Assembly: GCF_006569185.2 (NCBI RefSeq)
Contig: NZ_VIGC02000008.1
Span: forward strand, 62,001 to 126,000
Origin: Litorilinea aerophila
GTDB lineage: Bacteria; Chloroflexota; Anaerolineae; Caldilineales; Caldilineaceae
Length of the DNA: 64,000 bases
Reading direction: 5' to 3'
This document shows, one piece after another, positions 1-8,044 of the stretch. Position numbers and translations under genes: made by a program. The notes beneath the pieces were generated by a model. That model ran no database searches. It was not told where the DNA came from and was given only the letters and a program-made list of their open reading frames with translations. Position 1 is the stretch's first letter, and each line of letters starts with the position of its first letter.

Positions 1-1178
1 GTGATCTGGACGCCGCTGACCAGTTCGCTGAGCATGGGGAAGAGCACGCCCAGGGTCGTCACAAACACCAGGCTGATCAACAGCAGGTTGTTGAAGAGAA
101 AACCACTCTCCCGACTGAGCAAACCGTCCAGTCGATACCGGCTCTCCAGCTGGGGCAGACGGTAAACCACGGCCGCCAGGCTGACGATCAGCACCGTGCC
201 CAGAAACGCGAAGAACCAGGGGCCGATGCTGGACTGGGCAAAGCTGTGCACCGAGGTGATGACGCCGCTGCGGACGATAAAGGTGCCGAAAATGGAGAGC
301 CCGAAGGCCAGGATGACCAGGACCAGGGTCCACACCTTGAACATGCCTCGCTTTTCGGTGATGATGGCCGAATGCAGGTAGGCGGACGCGGCCAGCCAGG
401 GGATCAGGGCCACGTTCTCCACCGGATCCCATCCCCAGTAGCCGCCCCACCCCAATACCCGATAGGCCCACCACGAGCCAAAGAGCAACCCCAGGCTGAG
501 GATGCCCCAGGCAGCCAGGGTCCAGCGCCGGGTGGCCCGCAGCCAGCCGGCATCCAGCTGGCCGCTGAGCAGGGCCGCCATGGCGAAGGCGTAGGGAATG
601 CTCATGCTCATGTAGCCGGTCAGCAGCAGGGGCGGATGGATGGCCATGCCCGGGTCCTGCAGGAGGGGGTTGAGGCCCCGGCCGTCCAGGGGGATAAAAT
701 CCAGCCGCTTGAAGGGGCTGGCAACGAAGTTCAAGAGCAGTAAAAAGAAGAGGGCAATGACCATCAGCACGGCCATGACCATGGGCATGAGCCGATACTG
801 GCTGCGCCAGTGGAGGGTGAGGGCGATGGAGGTAAAGATGCCCAACCCCGTGGCCCAGAAGAGCAGACTGCCGGCGTTGCCTCCCCAGAAGGCCGTCCAG
901 GTATAGAGCAGGCTCTGGCTGTTGCGGGTATTCTGGAAGACATAGAAGACGCTGTAGTCCCGGGTGAGAAAGGCATAGACCAGTGCGCCACTGGCCACCA
1001 GGAGCAGTCCTGTGACCACGTGCACAGCGTGGCGGGCCGATAGCAGCCATCCTGGGCGGCCGGGTGCCCCCGGGGCGCGGTCACCCAGGATGGCGACCAC
1101 GATGGCGTAGACGGCGAAAACCGGCGCCAGCTGCAGGGCGCCGGCCCCTACGTTGACCATGTCCAGTGAAAGTGGCAT
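1..1178 (-). CDS. ccmF: Cytochrome c-type biogenesis protein CcmF (C-terminus beyond window edge)
   Basis: Integral membrane haem lyase subunit of System I cytochrome c maturation, which helps attach haem to apocytochrome c outside the membrane. The reverse strand is open from an ATG at 1178 to the window edge (392 codons). It encodes many hydrophobic segments and the Trp-rich haem-handling (WWD) signature WGGYWGWDPVEN, followed by IPWLAASAYLHS, typical of CcmF/CcmC proteins. The length and the repeated segments favour CcmF over the shorter CcmC. A GGAGAGG box precedes the ATG. It lies 23 bp after ccdA in the same direction, consistent with one biogenesis operon. The C-terminal part, including periplasmic haem-ligand histidines, is not in the window. 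Confidence 0.92.
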   Translation of the reverse strand, partial: MPLSLDMVNVGAGALQLAPVFAVYAIVVAILGDRAPGAPGRPGWLLSARHAVHVVTGLLLVASGALVYAFLTRDYSVFYVFQNTRNSQSLLYTWTAFWGGNAGSLLFWATGLGIFTSIALTLHWRSQYRLMPMVMAVLMVIALFFLLLLNFVASPFKRLDFIPLDGRGLNPLLQDPGMAIHPPLLLTGYMSMSIPYAFAMAALLSGQLDAGWLRATRRWTLAAWGILSLGLLFGSWWAYRVLGWGGYWGWDPVENVALIPWLAASAYLHSAIITEKRGMFKVWTLVLVILAFGLSIFGTFIVRSGVITSVHSFAQSSIGPWFFAFLGTVLIVSLAAVVYRLPQLESRYRLDGLLSRESGFLFNNLLLISLVFVTTLGVLFPMLSELVSGVQI

Positions 1179-1201
1179 AGACCTCTCCAGTTACTCTCCA
1201 G

Positions 1202-1948
1202 TCAGTAGAACAGCCTGTATGTCAGCCGTTGGATGAAGATATTCACATAGAAGAAGCGGCCGCTGAGGAACAGCAGGCCCATCCCCACCAGCAGCCCACC
1301 GCTGAGGCGGGTGATCCAGGGCCAGATCCGCCTCAGACGGCGAGCAGTGCCCAGGATCCAGCCGGCGGCCACGCCGCTGATCACAAATGGCACACCCAGT
1401 CCCAGGCTGTAAGCCAGGAGCAGCCAAATGCCCGTGCCCACGGTGGCCGCGCTGCTGGCGTAGAGCAGGATGCCGGCCAGGATGGGGCCGATGCACGGCA
1501 CCCAGCCGAAGGCGAAGGCCATGCCCAACAGCAGGGGCGCGCTCGGCCCCCATGCCTGCAGGTTGGGCTGAAAGCGCCATTCCCGGGCCAGGCCGGGCAG
1601 GCGCAGCACATCTGCCAGGATCAGGCCCATGGCCACCATAACGGCACCGGTCAGCCGGTTGAGGGGCTGACGGTAGGCTTCCAGCAGCCCGCCAAACAGG
1701 GCCGCGCCGGCCCCAAGGGTGACAAAGACCAGGGTAAAGCCCAGCACGAAGACCAGGCTGGTGACTGCGGTCTGCATCAGGGCTTGAGGTCGCTCCACCG
1801 TCGGCGATGGTGTGCGCCCGCCGGTGGAGACGCCGGAGATGAAGGAGAGGTAGCCCGGCACCAGCGGGGCCACGCAAGGGGAAAAGAAGCTGAGCACGCC
1901 AGCGCCGAAGGCCAATAGCAGGCCGATCTGGGGCAGCCCTTCCATCAC
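1202..1948 (-). CDS. ccdA: Cytochrome c biogenesis protein CcdA (thiol-reductant carrier)
   Basis: A 248-residue polytopic membrane protein of the CcdA/DsbD-beta family, which moves electrons from cytoplasmic thioredoxin across the membrane to extracytoplasmic thioredoxins. About six transmembrane segments are visible. The two family cysteines lie in FFSPCVAPLVPGYLSF near the N-terminus and GWVPCIGPILAGIL in the middle. The ATG overlaps the end of the upstream tlpA-like gene by 4 bp, so the two are translationally coupled. The natural partner is that TlpA-like protein, and the shared purpose is apocytochrome reduction for CcmF. Confidence 0.93.
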   Translation of the reverse strand: MMEGLPQIGLLLAFGAGVLSFFSPCVAPLVPGYLSFISGVSTGGRTPSPTVERPQALMQTAVTSLVFVLGFTLVFVTLGAGAALFGGLLEAYRQPLNRLTGAVMVAMGLILADVLRLPGLAREWRFQPNLQAWGPSAPLLLGMAFAFGWVPCIGPILAGILLYASSAATVGTGIWLLLAYSLGLGVPFVISGVAAGWILGTARRLRRIWPWITRLSGGLLVGMGLLFLSGRFFYVNIFIQRLTYRLFY

Positions 1949-2598
1949 TCACCCGCTCCTCCGGCCGCCAGGGCTGCTTCGATGCTTTGCTCCAGGGTCG
2001 TTCGGTTGATGGCTCCGATGACCCGGCGGCTGAGCAGGCCATCCGGGGTGACAAAGTAAGTTTCGGGTACACCTGTGAGGCCGTACTCCACCGCAATGCG
2101 GCCCCGTTCGTCGATCAGGTTGGGAAAGGTGATGTCGAATTCGGCCAGGTAGGCCCGGGCGTCCTGCTCGCTATCCCAGATGTTGACGCCCAGGAAGACC
2201 ACGCCCCGATTTTGGTAGCGACGCCAGGTCTGTTCCAGGATGGGCGCTTCCTCCCGGCAGGGCAGACACCAGCTGGCCCAGAAGTTGACCACCACGACTT
2301 CGCCCCGAAGATCGCTGAGTTGAATCTGACTCTGCCCTCGGAAGGGTGTATAGAGGGGACCGCCGAAGTCGGCGGCCACCTTCTGAAGGGTTTCCACCTG
2401 CAGCGGGCCCTCGTTGGTGCCGAAGGGGCTGACGCCCCCGGCCTGCCGGAAGAGTCCCCACCCCAACAGGGCCAGCAAGGCAAACAGGGCCAGGAAGACC
2501 GGCGCCCAGGTCAGGGCGCGGCGTGCCGCCGGCGGGGCTCCTGTCCCGTCATGGCGTGGGCCGGACAGAGGTTGGCTATCGTGTAACTTTTGGGTCAT
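1945..2598 (-). CDS. TlpA/ResA/CcmG-like membrane-anchored thioredoxin
   Basis: A 217-residue thiol-disulfide oxidoreductase with one N-terminal membrane anchor (about residues 31-50) and an extracytoplasmic thioredoxin fold. The active site is NFWASWCLPCREE, with Cys111 and Cys114. Families of this type reduce apocytochrome c haem-binding cysteines. The start at 2598 is chosen because GGAGGTGGCACCC ends directly before this ATG; an in-frame GTG at 2607 would overlap that ribosome binding site. It overlaps ccdA by 4 bp, so CcdA is the likely electron source. A second TlpA-like gene lies at 5119. Confidence 0.92.
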   Translation of the reverse strand: MTQKLHDSQPLSGPRHDGTGAPPAARRALTWAPVFLALFALLALLGWGLFRQAGGVSPFGTNEGPLQVETLQKVAADFGGPLYTPFRGQSQIQLSDLRGEVVVVNFWASWCLPCREEAPILEQTWRRYQNRGVVFLGVNIWDSEQDARAYLAEFDITFPNLIDERGRIAVEYGLTGVPETYFVTPDGLLSRRVIGAINRTTLEQSIEAALAAGGAGE

Positions 2599-2653
2599 GG
2601 GTGCCACCTCCGGTCAGGAGGGAGGGACCGGTCAGCCCCTCCCTCGACGACTG

Positions 2654-4036
2654 CTACGGCTGCTGGTTGAGCGCCGCTTCGATGATTTCCTGAAAAACGG
2701 CGAAGGGCTGGGCGCCTTCCACTTTGCGGCCGTTGATGAAGAAACCGGGCGTGCCCGTGACGCCGGCCCGCTTCCCTTCTTCGAAATCGGCCTGTACCTC
2801 GTCGGCGTAGGTGCCTTCGTCCAGGCAGGCGTTGAACGCCGCCGGATCTAATCCCAGTTCGACGGCATAGCCCTTGAACACGTCCACCGCGTTGGGGTTT
2901 TCGGCCCACTCGTCCTTGCCTACGAAGATGCGGTCGTGCATGGGCCAGTACGCTCCTTGGGCGCCGGCGCATTCCGCTGCCTCGGCGGCGGCACGGGCCT
3001 GGGCGTGGAGGCTGTCGATGGGGAAATCTTTATAGACGAAGCGAACCTTGCCCGTCTCCACGTATTGGGCATCGATCAGTGGTTTCGTCTCCTGGAAAAA
3101 GCGCTGGCAGAAGGGACACTGGTAGTCGCTGAACTCCACCAGGGTCACCGGCGCATTGGGGTCCCCCTGGACGGCGAACTCCTCGGGCTCGAACTCTGTA
3201 TCGGGTGGCACAGGGGTGGGGGCCAGCGCGTAGCCGGGGGGAAGCTCCTTCCCGGTGGCTTCGGCTTTGAACGCCTGGATCAGCCCGGTGAAGGTCTCTG
3301 CCGGCATAAAGCCGGGGATCAGGCGGCCGTTGAGGATAAAACTGGGCGTGCCCCGGAAACCGAGCTGCTGGGTCTCCTGGTAATCGGCGCTGATGGCCTG
3401 GTTGGCTTCATCCGAATCCATGCAGGTGGCCAGGGCTTCGGCGTCATAGCCCAGACCGGCGGCTGCGTCCAGGATCCGCTCCCGGAGCTGGCCCTGACTT
3501 TTCCAGGCCGACTGGTTGTCGAAGAGCCAGTCGTGGAGGGACCAGAAGTCGCCCTGCCAGGCGGCGCACTCGGAGGCCAGGGCCGCGGTCACCGAGTCCG
3601 GCCCCAACACGGGGAAGTGCTTGTAGACAAAGCGCAGGTCGCCGGCCTCGATGAGGGGCACCAGCTCGGGCATCACCTCCGCCTCGAAGCGTCCACACCA
3701 GGGACACTGGAAGTCGCTGTATTCCACCAACACCACGGGGGCGTCGGGGGCGCCCTTGCTGGTGGCGGGCTTATTCGTATAGCGCTGCCAGTTGGGGAGG
3801 GGCGCAGGCAGTTGGATGACCTGCTGGGATTGGGCCGGGGTGGGCGTGGCTGCCCCTGCGCCCGGTGCCGCATCTTGGACCGGTGCCGCCACAGCGGTCA
3901 GGGTGGCTTCCACGGCGGCCGCGATGGTCTCCTGCCTGGCAACAGGATCGTCGATGCCGGTACAGGCGGCGAGCCCTGCCGCAACGGCGAGGAGGAGAAG
4001 GGCGATGAAGATGCTCTTGTGGGTCGGTGGATTCAT
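2654..4036 (-). CDS. Lipoprotein with two tandem DsbA-like thioredoxin domains
   Basis: A 460-residue secreted protein. The signal peptide ends in a lipobox (GLAAC, Cys25), followed by a Thr/Pro/Ala-rich linker to about residue 90. Two DsbA-type (Thioredoxin_4) domains follow, each with its own redox site: YSDFQCPWCGRF (Cys111/Cys114) and FSDYQCPFCQRF (Cys307/Cys310). Each has a cis-Pro loop (RGTPSF near 229; GTPGFF near the end). Both halves align over their whole length, indicating internal duplication. Single-domain relatives are oxidases or isomerases of extracytoplasmic disulfides. Its place between a TlpA-CcdA pair and an Lgt-like gene suggests disulfide handling during cytochrome or cupredoxin maturation (inference). 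Confidence 0.9.
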   Translation of the reverse strand: MNPPTHKSIFIALLLLAVAAGLAACTGIDDPVARQETIAAAVEATLTAVAAPVQDAAPGAGAATPTPAQSQQVIQLPAPLPNWQRYTNKPATSKGAPDAPVVLVEYSDFQCPWCGRFEAEVMPELVPLIEAGDLRFVYKHFPVLGPDSVTAALASECAAWQGDFWSLHDWLFDNQSAWKSQGQLRERILDAAAGLGYDAEALATCMDSDEANQAISADYQETQQLGFRGTPSFILNGRLIPGFMPAETFTGLIQAFKAEATGKELPPGYALAPTPVPPDTEFEPEEFAVQGDPNAPVTLVEFSDYQCPFCQRFFQETKPLIDAQYVETGKVRFVYKDFPIDSLHAQARAAAEAAECAGAQGAYWPMHDRIFVGKDEWAENPNAVDVFKGYAVELGLDPAAFNACLDEGTYADEVQADFEEGKRAGVTGTPGFFINGRKVEGAQPFAVFQEIIEAALNQQP

Positions 4037-4077
4037 TGGATTGCCTCGCTCAGCTAAATTTCATCGGGTGATAGTCG

Positions 4078-4866
4078 CTACAAGCCGTTGACGCTTTCAT
4101 CGACTTTGGGCGCTCCTTCCAGATGAGGAGGACGGGCATAGTAGGAGAGCACGTACATGGCTGTCAGGATAGCGAGTAACGCGTATACCTGGGCGGTACG
4201 AATGCCCGGCCCCCAGGTAGTGGGGTTGGCGCGGAATGCGGTGAAGAAGAGCTCGACTGCCCCATAAACCAGAAGTGCCTTCCAGAAGAGCTGGCCGGGG
4301 CGGACATCCTGGCGTTGCCACCAGAGGACAGCCAACCCCACCAGCAAGGCCCCGGCCACATAGAGCTGCACCGGGTGACGGGCTTCACCCCAGAGCTGCA
4401 CCGCCCAGGGCACCTCGGCCGGCACGCCGTAGGCGTCGCCGGTCAAAAATTGGCCCAGGTTCCAGATCACCAGGGCCGCCAACGCGCCCATCGCCCCCGC
4501 GTCGGCGATCACGGCCAGGGGGAGTTGATGGCGGCGGCTGTAGAAAACCACCACCGCCGCACCGAACCCAATCCCCGGCCACCAGGCCAGCGTCCCCGGC
4601 CGCAGGGAGAAGAGCAATGTCGGTTCGGCCAGGTAGAGATCAAAGTAACGCATGGCGTAGGCGACGCGCGCGGCCACCAGCCCGGCCAGCAGGCCCACAA
4701 AGGTCGCGTTGTTGAAGGCCTCACTCCAGGACGCTGCGACCTTTTCCTTGCCGGCGAAACGGCGGATGGTACGGCTTCCCACTTCGCTGCCCACCGCAAA
4801 GGCGAGCAGGGCTGCCAGGGGGGCAACGGGCAGGGTCAATCCCAAGAAATGCAAGACTGGCCACAT
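4078..4866 (-). CDS. Lgt-like polytopic membrane protein, catalytic residues not conserved
   Basis: A 262-residue protein with about seven hydrophobic segments, resembling prolipoprotein diacylglyceryl transferase. It retains the family layout, ending in EARHPVQLYVAG where Lgt has R-x-H-P-x-Q-L-Y-E. The histidine of the H-G-G loop is replaced in LAWWPGIGFG. The G-R-x-G-N-F-x-N-x-E-x-x-G signature reads WNLGQFLTGDAYG, so Arg, Asn and Glu become Asn, Gln and Asp. A bona fide Lgt lies at 17386. The ATG at 4866 begins the conserved region; the frame stays open upstream to 4965, but that stretch is repeat DNA. It may have another function or be a partner for membrane thiol proteins; its activity is unknown. 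Confidence 0.75.
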   Translation of the reverse strand: MWPVLHFLGLTLPVAPLAALLAFAVGSEVGSRTIRRFAGKEKVAASWSEAFNNATFVGLLAGLVAARVAYAMRYFDLYLAEPTLLFSLRPGTLAWWPGIGFGAAVVVFYSRRHQLPLAVIADAGAMGALAALVIWNLGQFLTGDAYGVPAEVPWAVQLWGEARHPVQLYVAGALLVGLAVLWWQRQDVRPGQLFWKALLVYGAVELFFTAFRANPTTWGPGIRTAQVYALLAILTAMYVLSYYARPPHLEGAPKVDESVNGL

Positions 4867-4904
4867 GCTTCTTTGCTTTCTCCTTGTTTTTTCCGGAGTT
4901 ATCA

Positions 4905-5043
4905 GTGACTCCCCTGTAAAAAGGGCATTTTTCAACGCAAAGGCGCAGAGGGCGCAAAGCCGCAAAGAAACGCAGGAGAGAATTGTTCTAATCAGCGTTT
5001 ATCTGCGTGGGGCAGCGTCCAATTTGACCTTTTTGCAGTAGAG
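4905..5043 (+). repeat. Dispersed ~140-bp intergenic repeat, copy 1
   Basis: The segment runs from gtgactcccctgtaaaaagg to gacctttttgcagtagag. It contains the phrases aacgcaaaggcgcagag, aaagaaacgcaggagaga and aatcagcgtttatctgcgtg. The same phrases occur in the same order, but in opposite orientation, at 48125-48262, and part of them at about 46505-46555. It has no coding potential and sits immediately upstream of the Lgt-like gene. Confidence 0.8.
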
Positions 5044-5118
5044 TCATCGGTTCTCCAGAGACACCGATCCCCATGCGAAACAGGGGGTGGGGCAGGGGTG
5101 GCGTGAATCCGGCGCGGT

Positions 5119-5718
5119 TCATGGACCGGCCGTGATTTTGTTCACGCCACCCAGCAGGGCTGCCTCGTCCAGGGGGCCTCCCACCACAATGTCCTGAATG
5201 CGTCCGCTCGGGTCGACGAAGACGGTGGTCGGTATCGCTCGCACGTTGTAGCGAGCTCCCACCTCTTGCTGCCTGTCCAGTAACAGCGGAAAAGTGGTTC
5301 CCACCTGTTCTCGGGCAAACCGGGCCACGACACTGGCCTGTTCACCCTCGTCGATTCCCAAGACAAGAACCCCACCCCGGCCATATCGCTGCCAGATGGC
5401 TTCCAGGGCGGGCATCTCCCTTCGGCAGGGGGGACACCAGGTGGCCCAAAAATTCAGAATGACCGGTTTGCCCCGCAGGTCCGACAGGCGGACGCTCCCA
5501 TCTTCAAGGCTGGTGAGACGGAAGTCCGGGGCCAGGAAACCGGCCTTGGGGGCCTCCACGTCCTGGCCCATCAGGCTGGCGTCGGTGACCCGACTCAGGT
5601 TGATCCAGGCCAGGCCGAGCAGGAGGACCACGATCATCAGCCCTCGCCAGTAGGTGGCGGGCAGGCCCTCCTCGCCGATGGAGCGGGGGGATATGGGCGA
5701 TATGTCTGTTTTGGACAT
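5119..5718 (-). CDS. TlpA-like thioredoxin, second copy
   Basis: A 199-residue membrane-anchored thioredoxin. A short basic/polar N-terminus is followed by one transmembrane helix (about residues 24-41) and a TlpA domain with NFWATWCPPCRREMP (Cys95/Cys98) and the cis-Pro segment RAIPTTVFVD. It probably acts outside the membrane as a reductant for cytochrome c or another copper/haem apoprotein. Its fold matches the 1945-2598 protein, but it is upstream of the Lgt-like gene and separated from it by the repeat at 4905-5043, so it may be a separate transcript. A possible -10 hexamer TATAGT lies upstream on the minus strand near 5778. Confidence 0.9.
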   Translation of the reverse strand: MSKTDISPISPRSIGEEGLPATYWRGLMIVVLLLGLAWINLSRVTDASLMGQDVEAPKAGFLAPDFRLTSLEDGSVRLSDLRGKPVILNFWATWCPPCRREMPALEAIWQRYGRGGVLVLGIDEGEQASVVARFAREQVGTTFPLLLDRQQEVGARYNVRAIPTTVFVDPSGRIQDIVVGGPLDEAALLGGVNKITAGP

Positions 5719-6161
5719 GGTGGTTTCGTTGCCATCCTTTGGGTCGACAATCCACTCCCGATTTGTCGGGCTTCACTATAGATAAAAGGGAGGGGCATTT
5801 TCAAGGAGGCCCTCCCTTTCCCTGGGGCCGAGGCGCTTGGAGGGCGAAAAATGTCATGGAATCCGACACCGTTGTCGGATATGCGACAGGGTCGCCCCAT
5901 GGCCGGGGTGAGGAAGGCGAAATCGTCTGTTCGTAGCAAATGGGGAACCGATGGGGCAAATCCTACACTGGGGGAAGGGGCCGCCCAGAGGGGAGGGGCG
6001 AATCTTTCCGAGATCCTTTATTTCTCGGCCGGCCTATGGTAAAGATGCGGGTGTGGACGGAGCGTATAGCCCGGCCAGTCGCGCTCCAGATTGACGCCAG
6101 CGTGTACTGGTGTGAGGTTGGTGATCTACGGCATTGACTGAAATCCTTTCGGGAGAGACTG
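5719..6161. other. Divergent intergenic region with a candidate operator
   Basis: No credible gene is visible between the divergently transcribed tlpA-like (minus) and DUF3105 (plus) genes. The region must hold both promoters. The clearest element is the palindrome at 5861-5880, listed separately. Confidence 0.6.
5861..5880. promoter_or_regulatory. Palindrome ATCCGACA-4-TGTCGGAT, candidate operator
   Basis: A perfect 8-bp inverted repeat with a 4-bp spacer. It is followed at once by atgcgaca, so a TGTCG/CGACA half-site recurs three times within 28 bp. The position between divergent genes fits a transcription factor site that could control both. No T-run follows, so a terminator is unlikely. 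The cognate regulator is unknown. Confidence 0.45.
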
Positions 6162-6785
6162 ATGACAGGTACACGGCGGATCAAATCTTCTGGCCGACCG
6201 GCACGGCAAAAGACAGCCACCCGACGACGGCAGGATGCCGATCGGATCGTCATGGGGGGAGCGGCTTTGCTGGTGGCCCTGGCCCTTCTGGTTATTTACA
6301 TCAACGTGCGCAGTTCCCGGCCCGTGGGCCCGGAGAAAGAGGTTCCCTCCTTGGGCAATACCCACCTGGCGCCTGGGGCCCTTTCGCCCATCCAATATAA
6401 CAGCACGCCGCCTACCTCCGGCCCCCACTACGGAGGGCTGGTCTCCTGGGGCATTTACCGGACACCCCAGCGCTATGAACAGCTCATCCATAACCTGGAG
6501 GACGGTGGCGTGATCATCTACTACCAGTGTGGGGAAGAAGGGTGCCCAGAGCTGGTTGACCAGCTGGAGGCGCTGGTGCAGGAGCATCTGGATCTGCAAC
6601 AACGGGTCGTGTTGCTCCCCAACGATCCCACCTGGACAGACGGTGGCCCGATTCCGCTGCACCAGGATATGGGCAGTCGCATCGCCCTCACCGCCTGGCA
6701 GCGCATCGACAAATTCGACGAATTTGATGCCGGGCGCATCCGCCAGTTTATCGCACGCTATCAAGGGGTTGATCACCACCGGTAA
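6162..6785 (+). CDS. DUF3105 family membrane-anchored protein
   Basis: A 207-residue protein with a basic N-terminus rich in Arg/Lys, one transmembrane helix (about residues 30-48) and an extracytoplasmic DUF3105 domain. The family signature is clear: QYNSTPPTSGPHYGGLVSWG near residue 85, then a C-x-E-x-x-C pair in YYQCGEEGCPEL. The family's function is not established; its His/Tyr/Cys-rich conserved core suggests metal or redox chemistry (inference). A GGGAGAG box precedes the ATG. It is divergent from the tlpA-like gene and precedes the DUF1624 gene by about 140 bp. Confidence 0.85.
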   Translation: MTGTRRIKSSGRPARQKTATRRRQDADRIVMGGAALLVALALLVIYINVRSSRPVGPEKEVPSLGNTHLAPGALSPIQYNSTPPTSGPHYGGLVSWGIYRTPQRYEQLIHNLEDGGVIIYYQCGEEGCPELVDQLEALVQEHLDLQQRVVLLPNDPTWTDGGPIPLHQDMGSRIALTAWQRIDKFDEFDAGRIRQFIARYQGVDHHR

Positions 6786-6833
6786 AATTCCAGGCGTTAT
6801 CAAACTGCGGAACTGTTCACCATGCAGATTCGA

Positions 6834-6888
6834 TCCACAGATTTCGCAGATGGCACAGTTTTTTTGACCCTGTCTGTGTTATCTGTGG
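6834..6888. repeat. Imperfect inverted repeat of the ATCTGTGG type
   Basis: The left arm ccacagatttcgcagat pairs imperfectly with ctgtgttatctgtgg across a loop that contains seven T residues. The same phrase family (tgtgttatctgtgcaatctg) recurs near 48790. It lies between DUF3105 and DUF1624 and could end transcription, although the T-run is inside the loop. Confidence 0.5.
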
Positions 6889-6923
6889 AGGAAAATCAAG
6901 TGTAGAGGCAAGAAAGGAGATCT

Positions 6924-7754
6924 ATGCAGCTCGAAGAGCTATGGAAGCCAATGGCCTGGCGGGCATGGCTGGCCACGCGCCGACGTCCCCGGACGGTGCA
7001 CCCGGGTAGCCGATTTTGGGAGGTGGATGCCGTACGCGGCCTGGCCGTCGTCATGATGGTGATCTACCATCTGATGTACGACCTCTACTACTTCCAGATC
7101 ACCGACGCCATCTTTACGGTGCCCTTTTGGTTTTACTTTCAGCGCACCACGGCCAGCACCTTCATCCTCCTGGTGGGGATTTCCCTGGCGATCCTGTACC
7201 AGCGGACCCAGGCCAGGGGGGAGCCAGGTCGAGTCCTCTGGCGGCAAAATTGGCGACGAGGCGTGCGCATCTTCGGCTGGGGGATGGTGATCACAGCCGT
7301 CACCTGGCTTGTCCTGGGTCCGCGGCTGGCGATCAAGTTTGGGGTGCTCCACTTCATCGGCGTCTCCATCGTGATGGCCACCCCGTTCCTGCGCTTTCGC
7401 TGGCTCAACCTGGGGCTGGGTGTGCTGCTGATCCTGGCCGGCAAGGTTCTGCAGCGCGGGACCTTCGACTGGCCCTGGCTGGTGTGGCTTGGCTTCGAAC
7501 CGGCGAACCACGTCTACGTGGACTACTTCCCGGTCATCCCCTGGTTTGGCGTCGTGCTCATCGGTCTCTTTTTGGGTAACCTGCTCTACAATGGCAAGGC
7601 CCGGCGCTTCCGCCTGCCCAACCTGTCCGACTGGCCGCCGGTGCGCGGGCTGGAATGGTTGGGGCTGCGCTCGCTGACCATCTACCTGCTGCACCAGCCG
7701 GTGCTTTTGGCCATCCTTCTACCGTTGCTACGGCTGCTGGAGATGGCTCGGTAG
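6924..7754 (+). CDS. DUF1624 / heparan-alpha-glucosaminide N-acetyltransferase-like membrane protein
   Basis: A 276-residue membrane protein with about seven transmembrane segments. The N-terminal signature RFWEVDAVRGLAVVMMVIYH (Asp, Arg-Gly, then His in the first membrane helix) identifies the DUF1624/HGSNAT-catalytic family, membrane acyltransferases that use a conserved His to move acetyl groups across the membrane to a sugar amine. The bacterial substrate is unknown. An excellent AAAGGAGATCT precedes the ATG. No sugar-polymer genes lie beside it. Confidence 0.85.
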   Translation: MQLEELWKPMAWRAWLATRRRPRTVHPGSRFWEVDAVRGLAVVMMVIYHLMYDLYYFQITDAIFTVPFWFYFQRTTASTFILLVGISLAILYQRTQARGEPGRVLWRQNWRRGVRIFGWGMVITAVTWLVLGPRLAIKFGVLHFIGVSIVMATPFLRFRWLNLGLGVLLILAGKVLQRGTFDWPWLVWLGFEPANHVYVDYFPVIPWFGVVLIGLFLGNLLYNGKARRFRLPNLSDWPPVRGLEWLGLRSLTIYLLHQPVLLAILLPLLRLLEMAR

Positions 7755-7787
7755 GGGGGTGTCCGGTTGTCCAGTTGAATGAGAGAC

Positions 7788-7812
7788 GTTCGACCTCTGC
7801 CAGAGGTTGAAC
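7788..7812 (+). terminator. Stem-loop after the DUF1624 gene
   Basis: An 11-bp stem, GTTCGACCTCT pairing with AGAGGTTGAAC (one G-T), with a 3-nt loop, 34 bp after the stop codon. Only a weak pyrimidine tract follows. The next 230 bp hold no gene. Confidence 0.5.
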
Positions 7813-8044
7813 TTCCAACCCACCAGTTACCGGTGGATGGGCCAGTAGGATGGTAGGCATCGTCTATTGTACAGGGGGAAGTGGAAGCAACATCGAGTAA
7901 TCCAGAAAACCCCTGGCCGTCGTTTTCTAGGATGGAACGATGACTCCACTGCAAAAAGGGGGATGGCATCGCAGCGATCGCGGAGAACGCAGCGTTTTCA
8001 AGGAGAAACGCTCCACTCAGTTGGGGCAAGAAGGGAGGTCAGAG

